20,064 bases of DNA from Rubrobacter sp. (GCA_013695335.1 JACDAR010000281.1:1-20064), one strand, 5' to 3'; counted from the first letter of the stretch, positions 1 to 7,037 are shown. The notes: generated from the letters alone by a model not told the origin. Translations and numbers: made by a program.

Positions 1-149
1 GACTCGCGCAGGCTCTCCCAGAGGGCAGTGGTCCTTGCGTGTCCGGCGTCGAGCGCGACCCGCGAGATGCCTGACCAGACAGCACCGGCCACCCGCCTGG
101 CGAGCGGGCTCTCGTAATCAACCAGTATGCCTACCGTAGCCTCTGACAC
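1..149 (-). CDS. Unrecognised protein, N-terminal fragment cut by window edge
   Basis: An open minus-strand frame runs from a GTG at 149 to the window edge, giving 49 residues without a stop. The N-terminus reads VSEATVGILVDYESPLARR, followed by AVWSGISRVALDAGHARTT. Codon use looks coding: third positions are mostly G/C and no stop occurs. I do not recognise the family. The start lies 44 bases after the stop of the TPR gene on the same strand, so the two may be co-transcribed. No strong ribosome binding site is visible before the GTG (only a CCAGG), so the exact start is uncertain. There are no transmembrane or signal features in the visible part. It could also be a chance open frame, but the codon pattern argues against that. 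Confidence 0.55.
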   Translation of the reverse strand, partial: MSEATVGILVDYESPLARRVAGAVWSGISRVALDAGHARTTALWESLRE

Positions 150-193
150 GCCTGGGATGTTAACAAATCCCGCAGTTCGGCCTGCGGGTCACG

Positions 194-529
194 CTAGCCT
201 TCCGAGGATTGCCGTTTCTCCAGCCTCCGCACGAAGACGTCTATCTCCTTCACGGTCTGGAGGTCGCCGTTCTTCTCCGCCACCGCCCGTCCTTCCTGGA
301 ACACTTTGCGTGCCTCGGCCGTCTCGCCAAGCTCGAAGTGCGCGCGACCGAGGGTGCGATAGGCGACGGAGTAGTCGGGTTTGTTCGCAACGGCCCGTGA
401 GAGATGGTCGCGGGCTTCGGCGTAGTTGCCTTCCTTGAAAAGCTCCGAGCCGAGGGAATACAGGATCATGGGGTTGTCAGGGCTCCGCTCCAGTAGCTTG
501 CGGAAAGCGTCAGAGCGTGAAGTCTCCAT
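194..529 (-). CDS. Small tetratricopeptide-repeat protein
   Basis: This is a 111-residue soluble protein with two or three TPR units. Residues about 17-50 (PDNPMILYSLGSELFKEGNY then AEARDHLSRAV) and 51-84 (PDYSVAYRTLGRAHFELGET then AEARKVFQEG) carry the usual small/large TPR pattern. They are followed by a charged helix that could act as a cap. TPRs mediate protein-protein contacts; no partner is evident. The start at 529 is chosen because a GGGAGG sits eight bases upstream. ATG 535 (adding Met-Lys) and a farther ATG at 589 are possible, but the latter lacks a ribosome binding site and would place the start in the divergent intergenic space. The upstream gene at 610 is divergent. Function is unknown beyond the fold. 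Confidence 0.85.
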   Translation of the reverse strand: METSRSDAFRKLLERSPDNPMILYSLGSELFKEGNYAEARDHLSRAVANKPDYSVAYRTLGRAHFELGETAEARKVFQEGRAVAEKNGDLQTVKEIDVFVRRLEKRQSSEG

Positions 530-609
530 TTTCATACCCTCCCGATGACCGTTCTCTTGGACTGAACCTTTTTTAGCATGAAGCGCCATCGCCTGTTACA
601 ACGAACCGC

Positions 610-933
610 GTGGATACCGAACGTTTACTGGGAGAACTCTCTAGTTCCCCTGACCTCGAACCCTTCGTCGGGCTGGTGCGTCCGCTGTCAGAGTACGACA
701 GGGAGCGGCGCAGCGATCTCATCAGAACGCTGCGGGTGTATTTTGGCTGTGGGACGAACACCTCCCTGGCGGCGGATCGGTTGTTCTTGCACCGCAACAG
801 CATGTTATACAGGCTAGACAGAATTCGGGAGCTAACGGGTTTGGACCCGAGGGACCACCGGGTAGCTCTCGCCCTACAGTTAGGATTGTTGGCTATGGAG
901 AGAGGGGATCCTGATGCAGCTGAGCGCCCGTAA
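610..933 (+). CDS. Stand-alone PucR-type C-terminal helix-turn-helix protein
   Basis: This is a 107-residue protein consisting almost only of the DNA-binding domain found at the C-terminus of PucR/CdaR regulators. Residues about 34-95 carry the signature (LIRTLRVYFGCGTNTSLAAD, then LFLHRNSMLYRLDRI and LTGLDP). Normal PucR proteins are 350-600 residues with a sensory region ahead of this domain. Here that region is absent: an in-frame stop at 574-576 precedes the GTG start, so this is either a mini-regulator or a remnant. Its last 20 bases overlap the molbindin gene at 914, implying translational coupling. Together they would supply DNA binding plus molybdate sensing, analogous to ModE (inference). 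The GTG has no clear Shine-Dalgarno; a TTACAA at 595-600 would fit the -10 of a leaderless transcript, but the evidence is weak. Confidence 0.75.
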   Translation: MDTERLLGELSSSPDLEPFVGLVRPLSEYDRERRSDLIRTLRVYFGCGTNTSLAADRLFLHRNSMLYRLDRIRELTGLDPRDHRVALALQLGLLAMERGDPDAAERP

Positions 934-1135
934 CCGTCTACCAGGCACCGTCGTCGAGGTCGTGAAGGGAGAAGCCGCAGCCAAAGTAACCTTGCAGGTC
1001 GGCGACAACCATATGGTGGCCCTCATAACCCGCGAGAGCGCGGACGAGCTCGGCCTGGAACCAGGAAAATCCGTGACAGCGCTGGTCAAAGCCACGGACG
1101 TGATGGTCCTGACCGAAGAGGGTGGCGTAGCCTAA
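914..1135 (+). CDS. mop: Molbindin, single Mop/TOBE domain molybdate-binding protein
   Basis: This 73-residue protein is one Mop (TOBE) domain. It starts with the family hallmark LSARNRLPGTVVEVVKGEAA and ends with ESADELGLEPGKSVTALVKA followed by TDVMV. Molbindins of this size assemble into hexamers that bind molybdate or tungstate for cytosolic storage or sensing (family knowledge). The ATG at 914 is preceded by GAGAGGGG at good spacing and lies inside the end of the upstream HTH gene. The TAA at 1133-1135 overlaps the TAG of the convergent modB gene by four bases. The setting beside modA and modB supports a molybdenum role. Whether it is a store or the sensory half of a two-polypeptide regulator cannot be told from sequence. 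Confidence 0.9.
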   Translation: MQLSARNRLPGTVVEVVKGEAAAKVTLQVGDNHMVALITRESADELGLEPGKSVTALVKATDVMVLTEEGGVA

Positions 1136-1992
1136 CTTTCGTACTCCGTCGCCCGCCTGGTCAGATACTTGACCGTCAGGATCACGACGAAGGCGAAACC
1201 AAGAACCAGAACAGCGAGCGCTACCGCCGCGTCGATGTTGCTCTGAAACTGGGCGAAGATCGCCAGCGGGATGGTCTGCGTCACGCCCCGGAAGCTGCCT
1301 GCGAAGATGATGGTGGCCCCGAACTCCCCGAGGGCCCGCGCCCAGGCCATCACGGCGCCGGCCACCAGCGCCGGGAACGCCAGCGGCACCGTCACCCTGA
1401 TGAACGCCGAGAGGCGGCCTGCGCCGTCCACTAGTGCCGCCTCCTCCACGTCGCGCCGCACCCCGGCGAACCCGACCGTGGCCTGGCGCACGTAGAAGTG
1501 GGCGGCGACGAAGACCTCGGCGATCACGACCGCAGCCGTGGTGAAGCTGATCGTCACCCCGAAAGCATCGAAGTACTTCCCCACAAGCCCGAACCGCCCG
1601 AAGGTCAGCAACAACGCGATACCAGCCGCGGAAGGCGGCAACACCGCAGGGATGTCCACGAGCGCGTCAACGAAGCGCTTTCCGGGGAATTCTGCCCTGG
1701 CCAGGACGTACGCCGCTGGCGTCCCGATTGTGATGACTATGAGCATGGAGATCGCGGTGGTCCTCACGCTGAGCAGCAGAGCATCCCTGGCCTCCGGCGA
1801 GGCCATCGCGTGCCAGGATTCTTCGTTGATGGTCCACAGGATGAGGCTCAGGATCGGCAGGCTTATAAATCCAGCGACCAGGGCTAGGGCTGCGGCAGCC
1901 AACCCAGAGGCGAGCGTGTCTCCTTTGCCTGAGAATCGAGGAGTGGGGCCGTCTTTCTTTCGTTCTCTCACGCGGCTGGCTCGAAGCCCCAT
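1132..1992 (-). CDS. modB: Molybdate ABC transporter permease
   Basis: This inner-membrane permease of 286 residues belongs to the ModB/CysT family. It has several hydrophobic segments (about 31-53, 71-98, 111-131, 147-168, 208-230, 251-275). The cytoplasmic EAA loop around 183-200 (EEAALVDGAGRLSAFIRV) would dock the ATPase, and LGEFGATIIFAG at 221-232 is typical of molybdate permeases. The ATG at 1992 gives a 25-base overlap with the modA end. A GTG at 1971 forming a GTGA overlap with the modA stop is an equally good start (279 residues); neither has a strong ribosome binding site. It is co-transcribed behind modA. No ATP-binding subunit follows: the gene meets the molbindin gene tail to tail, so the ATPase must be encoded elsewhere. 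Confidence 0.92.
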   Translation of the reverse strand: MGLRASRVRERKKDGPTPRFSGKGDTLASGLAAAALALVAGFISLPILSLILWTINEESWHAMASPEARDALLLSVRTTAISMLIVITIGTPAAYVLARAEFPGKRFVDALVDIPAVLPPSAAGIALLLTFGRFGLVGKYFDAFGVTISFTTAAVVIAEVFVAAHFYVRQATVGFAGVRRDVEEAALVDGAGRLSAFIRVTVPLAFPALVAGAVMAWARALGEFGATIIFAGSFRGVTQTIPLAIFAQFQSNIDAAVALAVLVLGFAFVVILTVKYLTRRATEYES

Positions 1993-2819
1993 TTCTTAAG
2001 CACGCGCTGTCCCTCGGCGCTCGTCACCAGATCCACCCATTTCTGCGCCAGATCCGGATCATCCGCCTCCTTCAGCGCCGCCACCGGATAGGTCGCCACT
2101 ATGTTCAGATTCTCGGGGATTGGGATGACTTTCACCCGATCCCTCACGTCCGGCGTGTAGTCGCTGGCGTAGCCGAAGGTTGCGTCGGCGTCGCCCACCA
2201 CCACCCGGTTGACGGATGCCCGCACGTCAGACTCCCTGGAGACCACGTTTGAGAGTACGTCTTTCTTGAAACCGCTCCCGTACTCTCCGTTTGCCTTGTC
2301 CAGAATCTCGAGGGCGTAATCTGCCGCCGGAACCCCATCCTCTGCCAGCACGAGCTTGACGCCGGGCTTCGCGACATCCCTCATGCTCTGAATGTTGGCT
2401 GGGTTGTCTTTCGGCGCCATGACCACCTCGCGGTTCTTCACGAAGATCCGGGGTTTTCCGGCGACAAGTCCGTCTTTCATCGCGGAGTTCATCTCATCCT
2501 CGGAGGCCGAGGCGAATACGTCGGCGGGAGCGCCCTGCTGGATCTGGGTGAGCAACGTCGAACTCGACTCGAAACTCTGACGTACCTCCACGCCTGGGTT
2601 CTGCTTCTCGAATGTCTTGCCCAGCTCACCGAAAGCATCAGTGAGAGACGAGGCGGCGAATACGGTCAGTGTTCCCCCCTTCTGTCCCCCACCTCCACCC
2701 GAAGATCCGCCACCGTTCCCTCCCCCACCGGAATTCCCCCCGCAACCCGCGAGCCCCGCAACGGCAACGATGCAAACCACAGCAGCCAGGGCGCGGCGAA
2801 AATCATGACGGAACGGCAC
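1968..2819 (-). CDS. modA: Molybdate-binding lipoprotein, ABC transporter solute receptor
   Basis: This is a 283-residue periplasmic-type binding protein anchored as a lipoprotein. The N-terminus has basic residues, a hydrophobic stretch and lipobox LAGC with Cys26. A Gly/Ser-rich tether follows at about 27-49. The mature domain opens with LTVFAASSLTDAFGELGKTF, the ModA signature; AASSL supplies oxyanion ligands. It continues with FESSSTLLTQIQQGAPADVF and a C-terminal GQRVLKKWGF typical of the family. It captures molybdate (or tungstate) for the ModB permease. The GTG at 2819 is preceded by GGGGGAA at short spacing; it is chosen because it gives the complete signal peptide. A perfect dyad at 2884-2900 lies 65 bases upstream and probably controls it. 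Substrate choice between Mo and W is not resolvable here. Confidence 0.93.
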   Translation of the reverse strand: MPFRHDFRRALAAVVCIVAVAGLAGCGGNSGGGGNGGGSSGGGGGQKGGTLTVFAASSLTDAFGELGKTFEKQNPGVEVRQSFESSSTLLTQIQQGAPADVFASASEDEMNSAMKDGLVAGKPRIFVKNREVVMAPKDNPANIQSMRDVAKPGVKLVLAEDGVPAADYALEILDKANGEYGSGFKKDVLSNVVSRESDVRASVNRVVVGDADATFGYASDYTPDVRDRVKVIPIPENLNIVATYPVAALKEADDPDLAQKWVDLVTSAEGQRVLKKWGFEPAA

Positions 2820-2883
2820 ACTTCCCCCATCTCTATACGCAGGAACAGATGTCCCATGCTAGAGAAAGTGTTGGCGGCGGTCA

Positions 2884-2900
2884 TTGTGCAAACTGCACAA
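2884..2900. promoter_or_regulatory. Perfect 7-3-7 inverted repeat upstream of modA, candidate operator
   Basis: TTGTGCA at 2884-2890 and TGCACAA at 2894-2900 are exact reverse complements separated by AAC. The site lies in the 144-base space before modA, 65 bases upstream of its GTG. On the minus strand the inner TTGCAC could serve as a -35 element, though no convincing -10 follows at 16-18 bases. The size and symmetry fit a dimeric helix-turn-helix repressor or activator. The nearby PucR-type HTH protein is the obvious candidate, but that link is inference. Confidence 0.6.
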
Positions 2901-2963
2901 AAATCCAGGATTCGGCCAGGAATACACACCGAGACGTTGCGTAGATCGCCGCGAAAGAGATTC

Positions 2964-4391
2964 TCAGATATAGGGTCCGACGCTGTCGTCATTCGCCATC
3001 TTGCGGTATCCCTCGGCGACTGCCAAAACATCCTTGACGTACCAGTCGGCGTGGTTGTAGGAATATAGTGCGGCGTACCAGTCGCGCGGCGCACCCCCGG
3101 CTCTCAGGTAGCCTGCGGCTGCTGGTATCGCGTCCTCAGGGTCCATGATGTTCGCTTTCCCATCCCCGTTGCCATCCACGCCGGAGCTTTCCCAGGTAGA
3201 CGGCAGGAACTGCATCGGCCCCATCGCCCCTGCGCTCGAAGACCCCATGTTCTGGCCGTGGTTGGATTCGATCTTCCCGACGGCCGCCAGTATGTACCAG
3301 TCTCTGGCGAAGCCGTAATCCCTGGCTGCCTTCTGGTACAACTCCATGTAATCCGCCTGGGTCAGGTTCTCGACAGGTTGGACGTAGATGTTTTCCTGCG
3401 CTATCTGGCTCTCGGTCTCTTTCATCGTGTCTTCCTGCGCTGTCGTGCGCTCCTGCTCTGTAGTGCGCTCCTGCTCTGTAGTGCGCTCAACTTCCTGGTG
3501 TGTGCGTTCCTGTTCTGTAGTGCGTTCCGTCTCTCTTGGCTGGACTACCTTTCTCCTGGGCGCCTGGGTCGGTTCCCGCTCCGGGCGACCATCGTCGCGC
3601 GGTAAGTCGCGGTTGCTAGATAACTCGACGCTGCGGGGTACTACGACTTCGCCCTGCGGCTTGGCGCCTCCGCCCGTCGCGGAGCGAGCCCTGAGTATCC
3701 TCGCGCGCTCCCTGGCTTTGAGTTGTTGCAGGCGCGCCTCAGCCTGGTTTCTGTGGGAACGTATCCTGGCAATGGCGGCATCGAGGTTCTTTTCTTGCTT
3801 GCGCAGGTTATCAGCCTGCACCTGCTCCTCTTCGAGCATCTCTTTGTAGTCTCGCTTTTTTTGCGCGAGCTGCCTGACGGTATTACTGAGGGTGCTTCGA
3901 TCATCCCCGTATGTCTCCAGGTTTTGCTGCCCATCTAGCAGGATGCCAGCCACGCGAATGTCGGGGATCGAGCCTGGGGACCCGCCGCCGAGGAAGCTCC
4001 GGAGCAGGATCGCCAAGCCTTCCAGATCATGGCCCTTGTACGCCGCCCGCGCTTGCTCCTCGTAGCGCGCCTTCGACACCTCGTAGATTTGGTGCTGGAT
4101 CTCGAGGTCTCTATTCATCTCCCTCGTCTGGGACCGAAGCTCGTTGGCGCGCCCCCGAACACTGTCCATCCTCGCCTGGGCATCCTCGAGCTTAGCCCCA
4201 ATGGACGCGAGGTCATCTATCCTCGTGTCCAAACGAACACCGTGCTCCCGCACCTGGGCTTTCAAGGCATCTTGCTGACTTCCCAGCCCAGCATGCGCAC
4301 CTGTACCCTGCGCCCCGGCTGCGCCAGCGAACACCATGACCCATACCGCAGCCATCATAACCGCAGCAAACTTCTTCCCCCCGAAAGTCAT
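2964..4391 (-). CDS. Secreted coiled-coil protein with C-terminal lytic transglycosylase (SLT) domain
   Basis: This is a 475-residue exported cell-wall enzyme. Residues 1-27 form a signal peptide ending AGAAGA before QG. About 35-235 is a long, highly charged coiled coil resembling the N-terminal part of NlpC/P60 and PcsB-like hydrolases. About 236-330 is a disordered linker with an ERTTEQ-type repeat. About 345-462 is a transglycosylase domain of the SLT/MltB type: ILAAVGKIESNHGQ with probable catalytic Glu375, then AGAMGPMQFLPSTW, then a calcium-loop-like DGNGDGKANIMD at 396-407. These enzymes cleave the MurNAc-GlcNAc bond of peptidoglycan. The coiled coil may hold the enzyme inactive or bind a partner (inference). 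The ATG at 4391 has GGAGAGGA seven bases upstream. It has its own promoter candidate between it and parB. Confidence 0.9.
   Translation of the reverse strand: MTFGGKKFAAVMMAAVWVMVFAGAAGAQGTGAHAGLGSQQDALKAQVREHGVRLDTRIDDLASIGAKLEDAQARMDSVRGRANELRSQTREMNRDLEIQHQIYEVSKARYEEQARAAYKGHDLEGLAILLRSFLGGGSPGSIPDIRVAGILLDGQQNLETYGDDRSTLSNTVRQLAQKKRDYKEMLEEEQVQADNLRKQEKNLDAAIARIRSHRNQAEARLQQLKARERARILRARSATGGGAKPQGEVVVPRSVELSSNRDLPRDDGRPEREPTQAPRRKVVQPRETERTTEQERTHQEVERTTEQERTTEQERTTAQEDTMKETESQIAQENIYVQPVENLTQADYMELYQKAARDYGFARDWYILAAVGKIESNHGQNMGSSSAGAMGPMQFLPSTWESSGVDGNGDGKANIMDPEDAIPAAAGYLRAGGAPRDWYAALYSYNHADWYVKDVLAVAEGYRKMANDDSVGPYI
3427..3537 (-). repeat. In-gene 18-bp tandem repeat encoding the ERTTEQ linker
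   Basis: Six head-to-tail units lie inside the transglycosylase-like gene. Two are identical (3445-3462 and 3463-3480, gtgcgctcctgctctgta on the plus strand). Units at 3427-3444, 3502-3519 and 3520-3537 are degenerate, and the one at 3481-3501 is lengthened by three bases. All keep the reading frame, giving repeated E-R-T-T-E-Q. The identical pair suggests recent slippage or unequal exchange, so copy number may vary between strains. Confidence 0.85.
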
Positions 4392-4444
4392 GCCGTCCTC
4401 TCCAGATTACGCCTTACTTCGCCCCGAAACGCGGCGAGAGGCGC

Positions 4445-4483
4445 ATTGTACACTACTCGACCGCATACCTGTAGGTAGTATGC
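4445..4483 (-). promoter_or_regulatory. Candidate promoter with overlapping dyad before the transglycosylase gene
   Basis: On the minus strand a TACAAT (complement of 4445-4450) is a good -10 hexamer, 53 bases before the ATG at 4391. The expected -35 region is poor, but an inverted repeat GCATAC (4463-4468) / GTATGC (4478-4483) covers it. This suggests an activator- or repressor-controlled promoter. The rest of the 129-base gap to parB shows nothing further. Confidence 0.4.
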
Positions 4484-4520
4484 CACTTGAATTTTTGACT
4501 TATCTTGCTGTATTTGTTAC

Positions 4521-5396
4521 TTAACTGGAATAATCTTCTCTGGCGCTGATGAGCGCGAGTAGGGCTTCGAGTTGGTCGCGTTCGCGGAAGCGTATCTCCA
4601 CCCTCCCGCCCTTTCTGTATGGGCGCACTTTTACGGGGAGTTCGAGCGCCTCCTGCATGATGCGGGAGGCGTGTTCGAAGTCGTCGGGGACTTCTGGCCG
4701 ACTAGTTTCGTCGGTCTCTTTCGGCTGATCCGGTGTGTCGGTGGCGTGTTCGCGCACCAGTTGCTCGGCCTTGCGCACTGAGAGTCTTTCTTGATGAACC
4801 CTTTGGGCCAGCCTCAACATCTGATCCTCGTTCTCCAGGCCAAGTATCGCCCTGGCGTGACCTTCCGTTAGCTTGCCTTCGAGTACCATTGCCTGTATCT
4901 CTGCGGGAAGCTGCGCCAGACGGAGCGTGTTGGTCACGGCGGCCCGGCTCTTGCCAAGTCGGAGCGCGAGTTTCTCTTTGGAGAGTCCGAAACCTTCCAT
5001 GAGCGCCTGGTATGCGGCTGCGGTTTCGAGGGGGTTGAGATCCTCCCTCTGCAAGTTCTCCACCAACGCCAGTTCCATGGACTCGTTGTCTTCGGCCTGG
5101 CGAATGAGGACGGGAACCCGATCCAACCCCGCCTCTCTTGCCGCCCTCAGGCGGCGTTCTCCGGCTATCAGCTCGAATCCGGTTTCGGTTGATCGCACGA
5201 CTAGCGGCTGCAGGATGCCGACTTCCCGTATGGATGCAGACAACTCGCGGATTCCGGCTTCCGGGAAGCTGCGGCGGGGTTGACGCGTGTTGGGGCGGAT
5301 GGCCGAGGTGGGTATCTCCTCGAACTTCAGCCCGGCCACGCTGTCGCCTGTGGCTATCAGGGCGGAGAGGCCGCGTCCGAGTCCTCTCCTACCCAC
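4521..5396 (-). CDS. parB: Chromosome-partitioning protein ParB (CTP-dependent parS clamp)
   Basis: This 291-residue ParB/Spo0J protein binds parS, uses CTP to close and slide along DNA, and recruits ParA and SMC (family knowledge). The start is GTG 5396, giving the classic N-terminus GRRGLGRGLSALI, a ParA-interacting segment. It overlaps the parA stop by eight bases and has a GAGG about nine bases upstream; longer in-frame starts up to 5492 would lie inside parA. Residues 26-117 form the CTP-binding domain with GERRLRAA (79-86) and ENLQRE (113-118). The parS-reading helix-turn-helix lies around 128-150 (GLSKEKLALRLGKSRAAVTN). The last 45 residues form the dimer domain. Two parS sites occur upstream of rsmG, 1.5 kb away. 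Confidence 0.96.
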   Translation of the reverse strand: MGRRGLGRGLSALIATGDSVAGLKFEEIPTSAIRPNTRQPRRSFPEAGIRELSASIREVGILQPLVVRSTETGFELIAGERRLRAAREAGLDRVPVLIRQAEDNESMELALVENLQREDLNPLETAAAYQALMEGFGLSKEKLALRLGKSRAAVTNTLRLAQLPAEIQAMVLEGKLTEGHARAILGLENEDQMLRLAQRVHQERLSVRKAEQLVREHATDTPDQPKETDETSRPEVPDDFEHASRIMQEALELPVKVRPYRKGGRVEIRFRERDQLEALLALISAREDYSS

Positions 5397-6159
5397 GGGC
5401 CATAACCTCGTCTGCCACGGCTGAGTATGCTTCGGCCCCTGAACTCTTCGGCGCATACAGGGCGACTGGCATACCGTAACTCGGCGCCTCACTCAGCCGC
5501 ACGTTGCGTGGTATCAGGGTATGGAATACTCGATCCCCGAAAAACGAGCGTACCTCCTCGGCAACCTGACGCGCCAGGTTGGTCCGTGGATCGAACATCG
5601 TCAGCAATACCCCTCCGACTTTCAGTGCCGGGTTGAGCTCTTCCCTGACCATCCTGATACTGCGCATCAACTGGGTGAGCCCTTCGAGTGCGTAGTATTC
5701 GCACTGTATAGGGATAAGCACTTCGTGCGCGGCGGTTAGCGCGTTGAGGGTGAGGAGGTCCAGGGACGGCGGGCAATCCAGAAGCACCCGATCATAAGCT
5801 CCAGAAGGCAGCTTTTCCAGGGCTTTCTTGAGTTTGAACTCGCGTGCTAGCGCGGATACCAATTCCACTTCCGCCCCAACCAGGTTGATGCTCGACGGCG
5901 CCACTTCGAGGCCGGAGACATCGGTCTCTAGCGCAACGTCTTGCAGCCGGCTGCCCTCGAGCAAAACCTCGTACATGCTCCGATCTGGCTCCGGCGCAAC
6001 TCCAAGTCCACTCGTTGCGTTGCTCTGTGGGTCCATATCCACGACGAGTACCCGTTCACCCCTGCCGGCGAGATACGCCGCCAGGTTGATAGCGGTAGTA
6101 CTCTTCCCCACTCCACCCTTTTGGTTGACTATCGCTACAACGGTCGTCACGCCTGGCAT
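5389..6159 (-). CDS. parA: Chromosome-partitioning ATPase ParA (Soj)
   Basis: This 256-residue Walker-type ATPase partners with ParB to segregate origins and in many bacteria modulates DnaA (family knowledge). The deviant Walker A KGGVGKST lies at 14-21 with the signature Lys14 and Lys19. The switch DMDPQSNATSGLG begins at Asp41, and the Walker B region is VLLDCPPSLDLLTLNAL. The protein is full length and ends at a TAG shared with the parB GTG. ATG 6159 and GTG 6150 are both possible starts; neither has a ribosome binding site. It sits 29 bases after rsmG on the same strand, so rsmG-parA-parB is probably one operon. Confidence 0.96.
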   Translation of the reverse strand: MPGVTTVVAIVNQKGGVGKSTTAINLAAYLAGRGERVLVVDMDPQSNATSGLGVAPEPDRSMYEVLLEGSRLQDVALETDVSGLEVAPSSINLVGAEVELVSALAREFKLKKALEKLPSGAYDRVLLDCPPSLDLLTLNALTAAHEVLIPIQCEYYALEGLTQLMRSIRMVREELNPALKVGGVLLTMFDPRTNLARQVAEEVRSFFGDRVFHTLIPRNVRLSEAPSYGMPVALYAPKSSGAEAYSAVADEVMARG

Positions 6160-6188
6160 ATTAGCACGACGGTTCGTGGATAGGTTCG

Positions 6189-6917
6189 CTATTCTTCCCC
6201 AAGAGGACGCCTGGTTGCCCTTCCAGCCCTACGCGGATATGCGTCAGGCGTGGGATTCACCTTCTGCAGAATCACCAGGTTCCGATCTCTGGCCCGCATT
6301 TCCGGATTCATCGGTACTGAGATAATCTCGACGAGCCGCGCACCCAGTTTCGCAGCCGCGCGCTCACCTTTTTCCAGCTCTTTGGCAGAAAGCTCCCCTT
6401 TCATAGCGATTACATGCCCCTCTTCACGGATGAGCGGCACACAATACTCCGCCAAAACCGGCAGCGATGACACCGCCCGGGCCGTTGCTACATCGTAGCC
6501 GGATCTTTGATCTTGCTCGAAAGCTACCTCTTCCACCCGCTGATTCTTTACGGTTGCGTCGCTGAGCCCGAGTGTCTGGGCGGCTAGCTCGAGAAATCGT
6601 GCCTTTTTTCCGGTCGATTCGATCAGCGTTGTGCTCATCTTTGGCGATGCTATTTTGAGCGGAATCCCGGGCAATCCGGCCCCCGAACCCACATCAACAA
6701 GGCTCCGTGCCTGCCAAAGTGGACGAAACAGGAAACAACTCAATGAATCGAGGACATGATCCAGTAGCAATGTATCAGGATCACGGGTTCCGATGACATT
6801 TGCCGTGTCATAGCTGCTCAGTAACCCTGCATAGGGAAGCAGGCCATTCAATACAGGCTCTGCCTCCGAAATCCCCCACTGATCCGCCTGCTCCACAAAC
6901 AACTGCCTTACGTGCAT
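6189..6917 (-). CDS. rsmG: 16S rRNA (guanine-N7) methyltransferase RsmG/GidB
   Basis: This 242-residue SAM-dependent enzyme N7-methylates a guanine in the 530 loop of 16S rRNA (G527 in E. coli numbering). LLDHVLDSLS at 51-60 and the SAM-binding loop LVDVGSGAGLPGIPLKIA at 73-90 are diagnostic. They are followed by VATARAVSSLPVLAEYCVPL and a C-terminal MRARDRNLVILQK. The protein extends about 20 basic residues past the domain (RRAGRATRR). The ATG at 6917 lies seven bases from a parS site, so ParB bound there would cover the start region. The gene leads the parA-parB cluster, as in many Gram-positive origin regions. In other species loss of this enzyme gives low-level streptomycin resistance (family knowledge). 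Confidence 0.95.
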   Translation of the reverse strand: MHVRQLFVEQADQWGISEAEPVLNGLLPYAGLLSSYDTANVIGTRDPDTLLLDHVLDSLSCFLFRPLWQARSLVDVGSGAGLPGIPLKIASPKMSTTLIESTGKKARFLELAAQTLGLSDATVKNQRVEEVAFEQDQRSGYDVATARAVSSLPVLAEYCVPLIREEGHVIAMKGELSAKELEKGERAAAKLGARLVEIISVPMNPEMRARDRNLVILQKVNPTPDAYPRRAGRATRRPLGEE

Positions 6918-6923
6918 CTGCCC

Positions 6924-6939
6924 CGTTTCACGTGAAACA
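6924..6939. promoter_or_regulatory. parS centromere site 1
   Basis: GTTTCACGTGAAAC at 6925-6938 is the 14-base core of the conserved bacterial parS palindrome. The outer pair is C/A instead of the T/A of the B. subtilis consensus. It lies immediately before the rsmG start and should load the ParB encoded 1.5 kb away. Confidence 0.93.
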
Positions 6940-7012
6940 TCGCGCTACTACGATTGCTGAAAGTCGCATGCCGGGCAATTGTTTGCATATGCGTACATCT
7001 GCCAAGCTCTGC

Positions 7013-7028
7013 CGTTTCACGTGAAACG
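7013..7028. promoter_or_regulatory. parS centromere site 2
   Basis: CGTTTCACGTGAAACG is a perfect 16-base palindrome containing the parS core. It lies 10 bases beyond the jag stop and 89 bases (eight to nine helical turns) from parS site 1. The pair fills the only sizeable gap between jag and rsmG. Confidence 0.93.
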
Positions 7029-7037
7029 CTCGGAGGC

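Noticed and set aside
574..933. The HTH gene as the frameshifted end of a full-length PucR
   Set aside because: A stop lies just upstream in frame, and neither of the other frames before 610 resembles PucR sensory domains; the preceding DNA belongs to the divergent TPR gene and a short gap.
3427..3537. Tandem repeats as a CRISPR array
   Set aside because: Units abut without spacers and encode an in-frame peptide repeat inside a gene.
5397..5492. Longer ParB N-terminus
   Set aside because: It would lie entirely inside parA and encode Cys/Arg-rich sequence not seen in ParB; GTG 5396 restores the conserved N-terminus.
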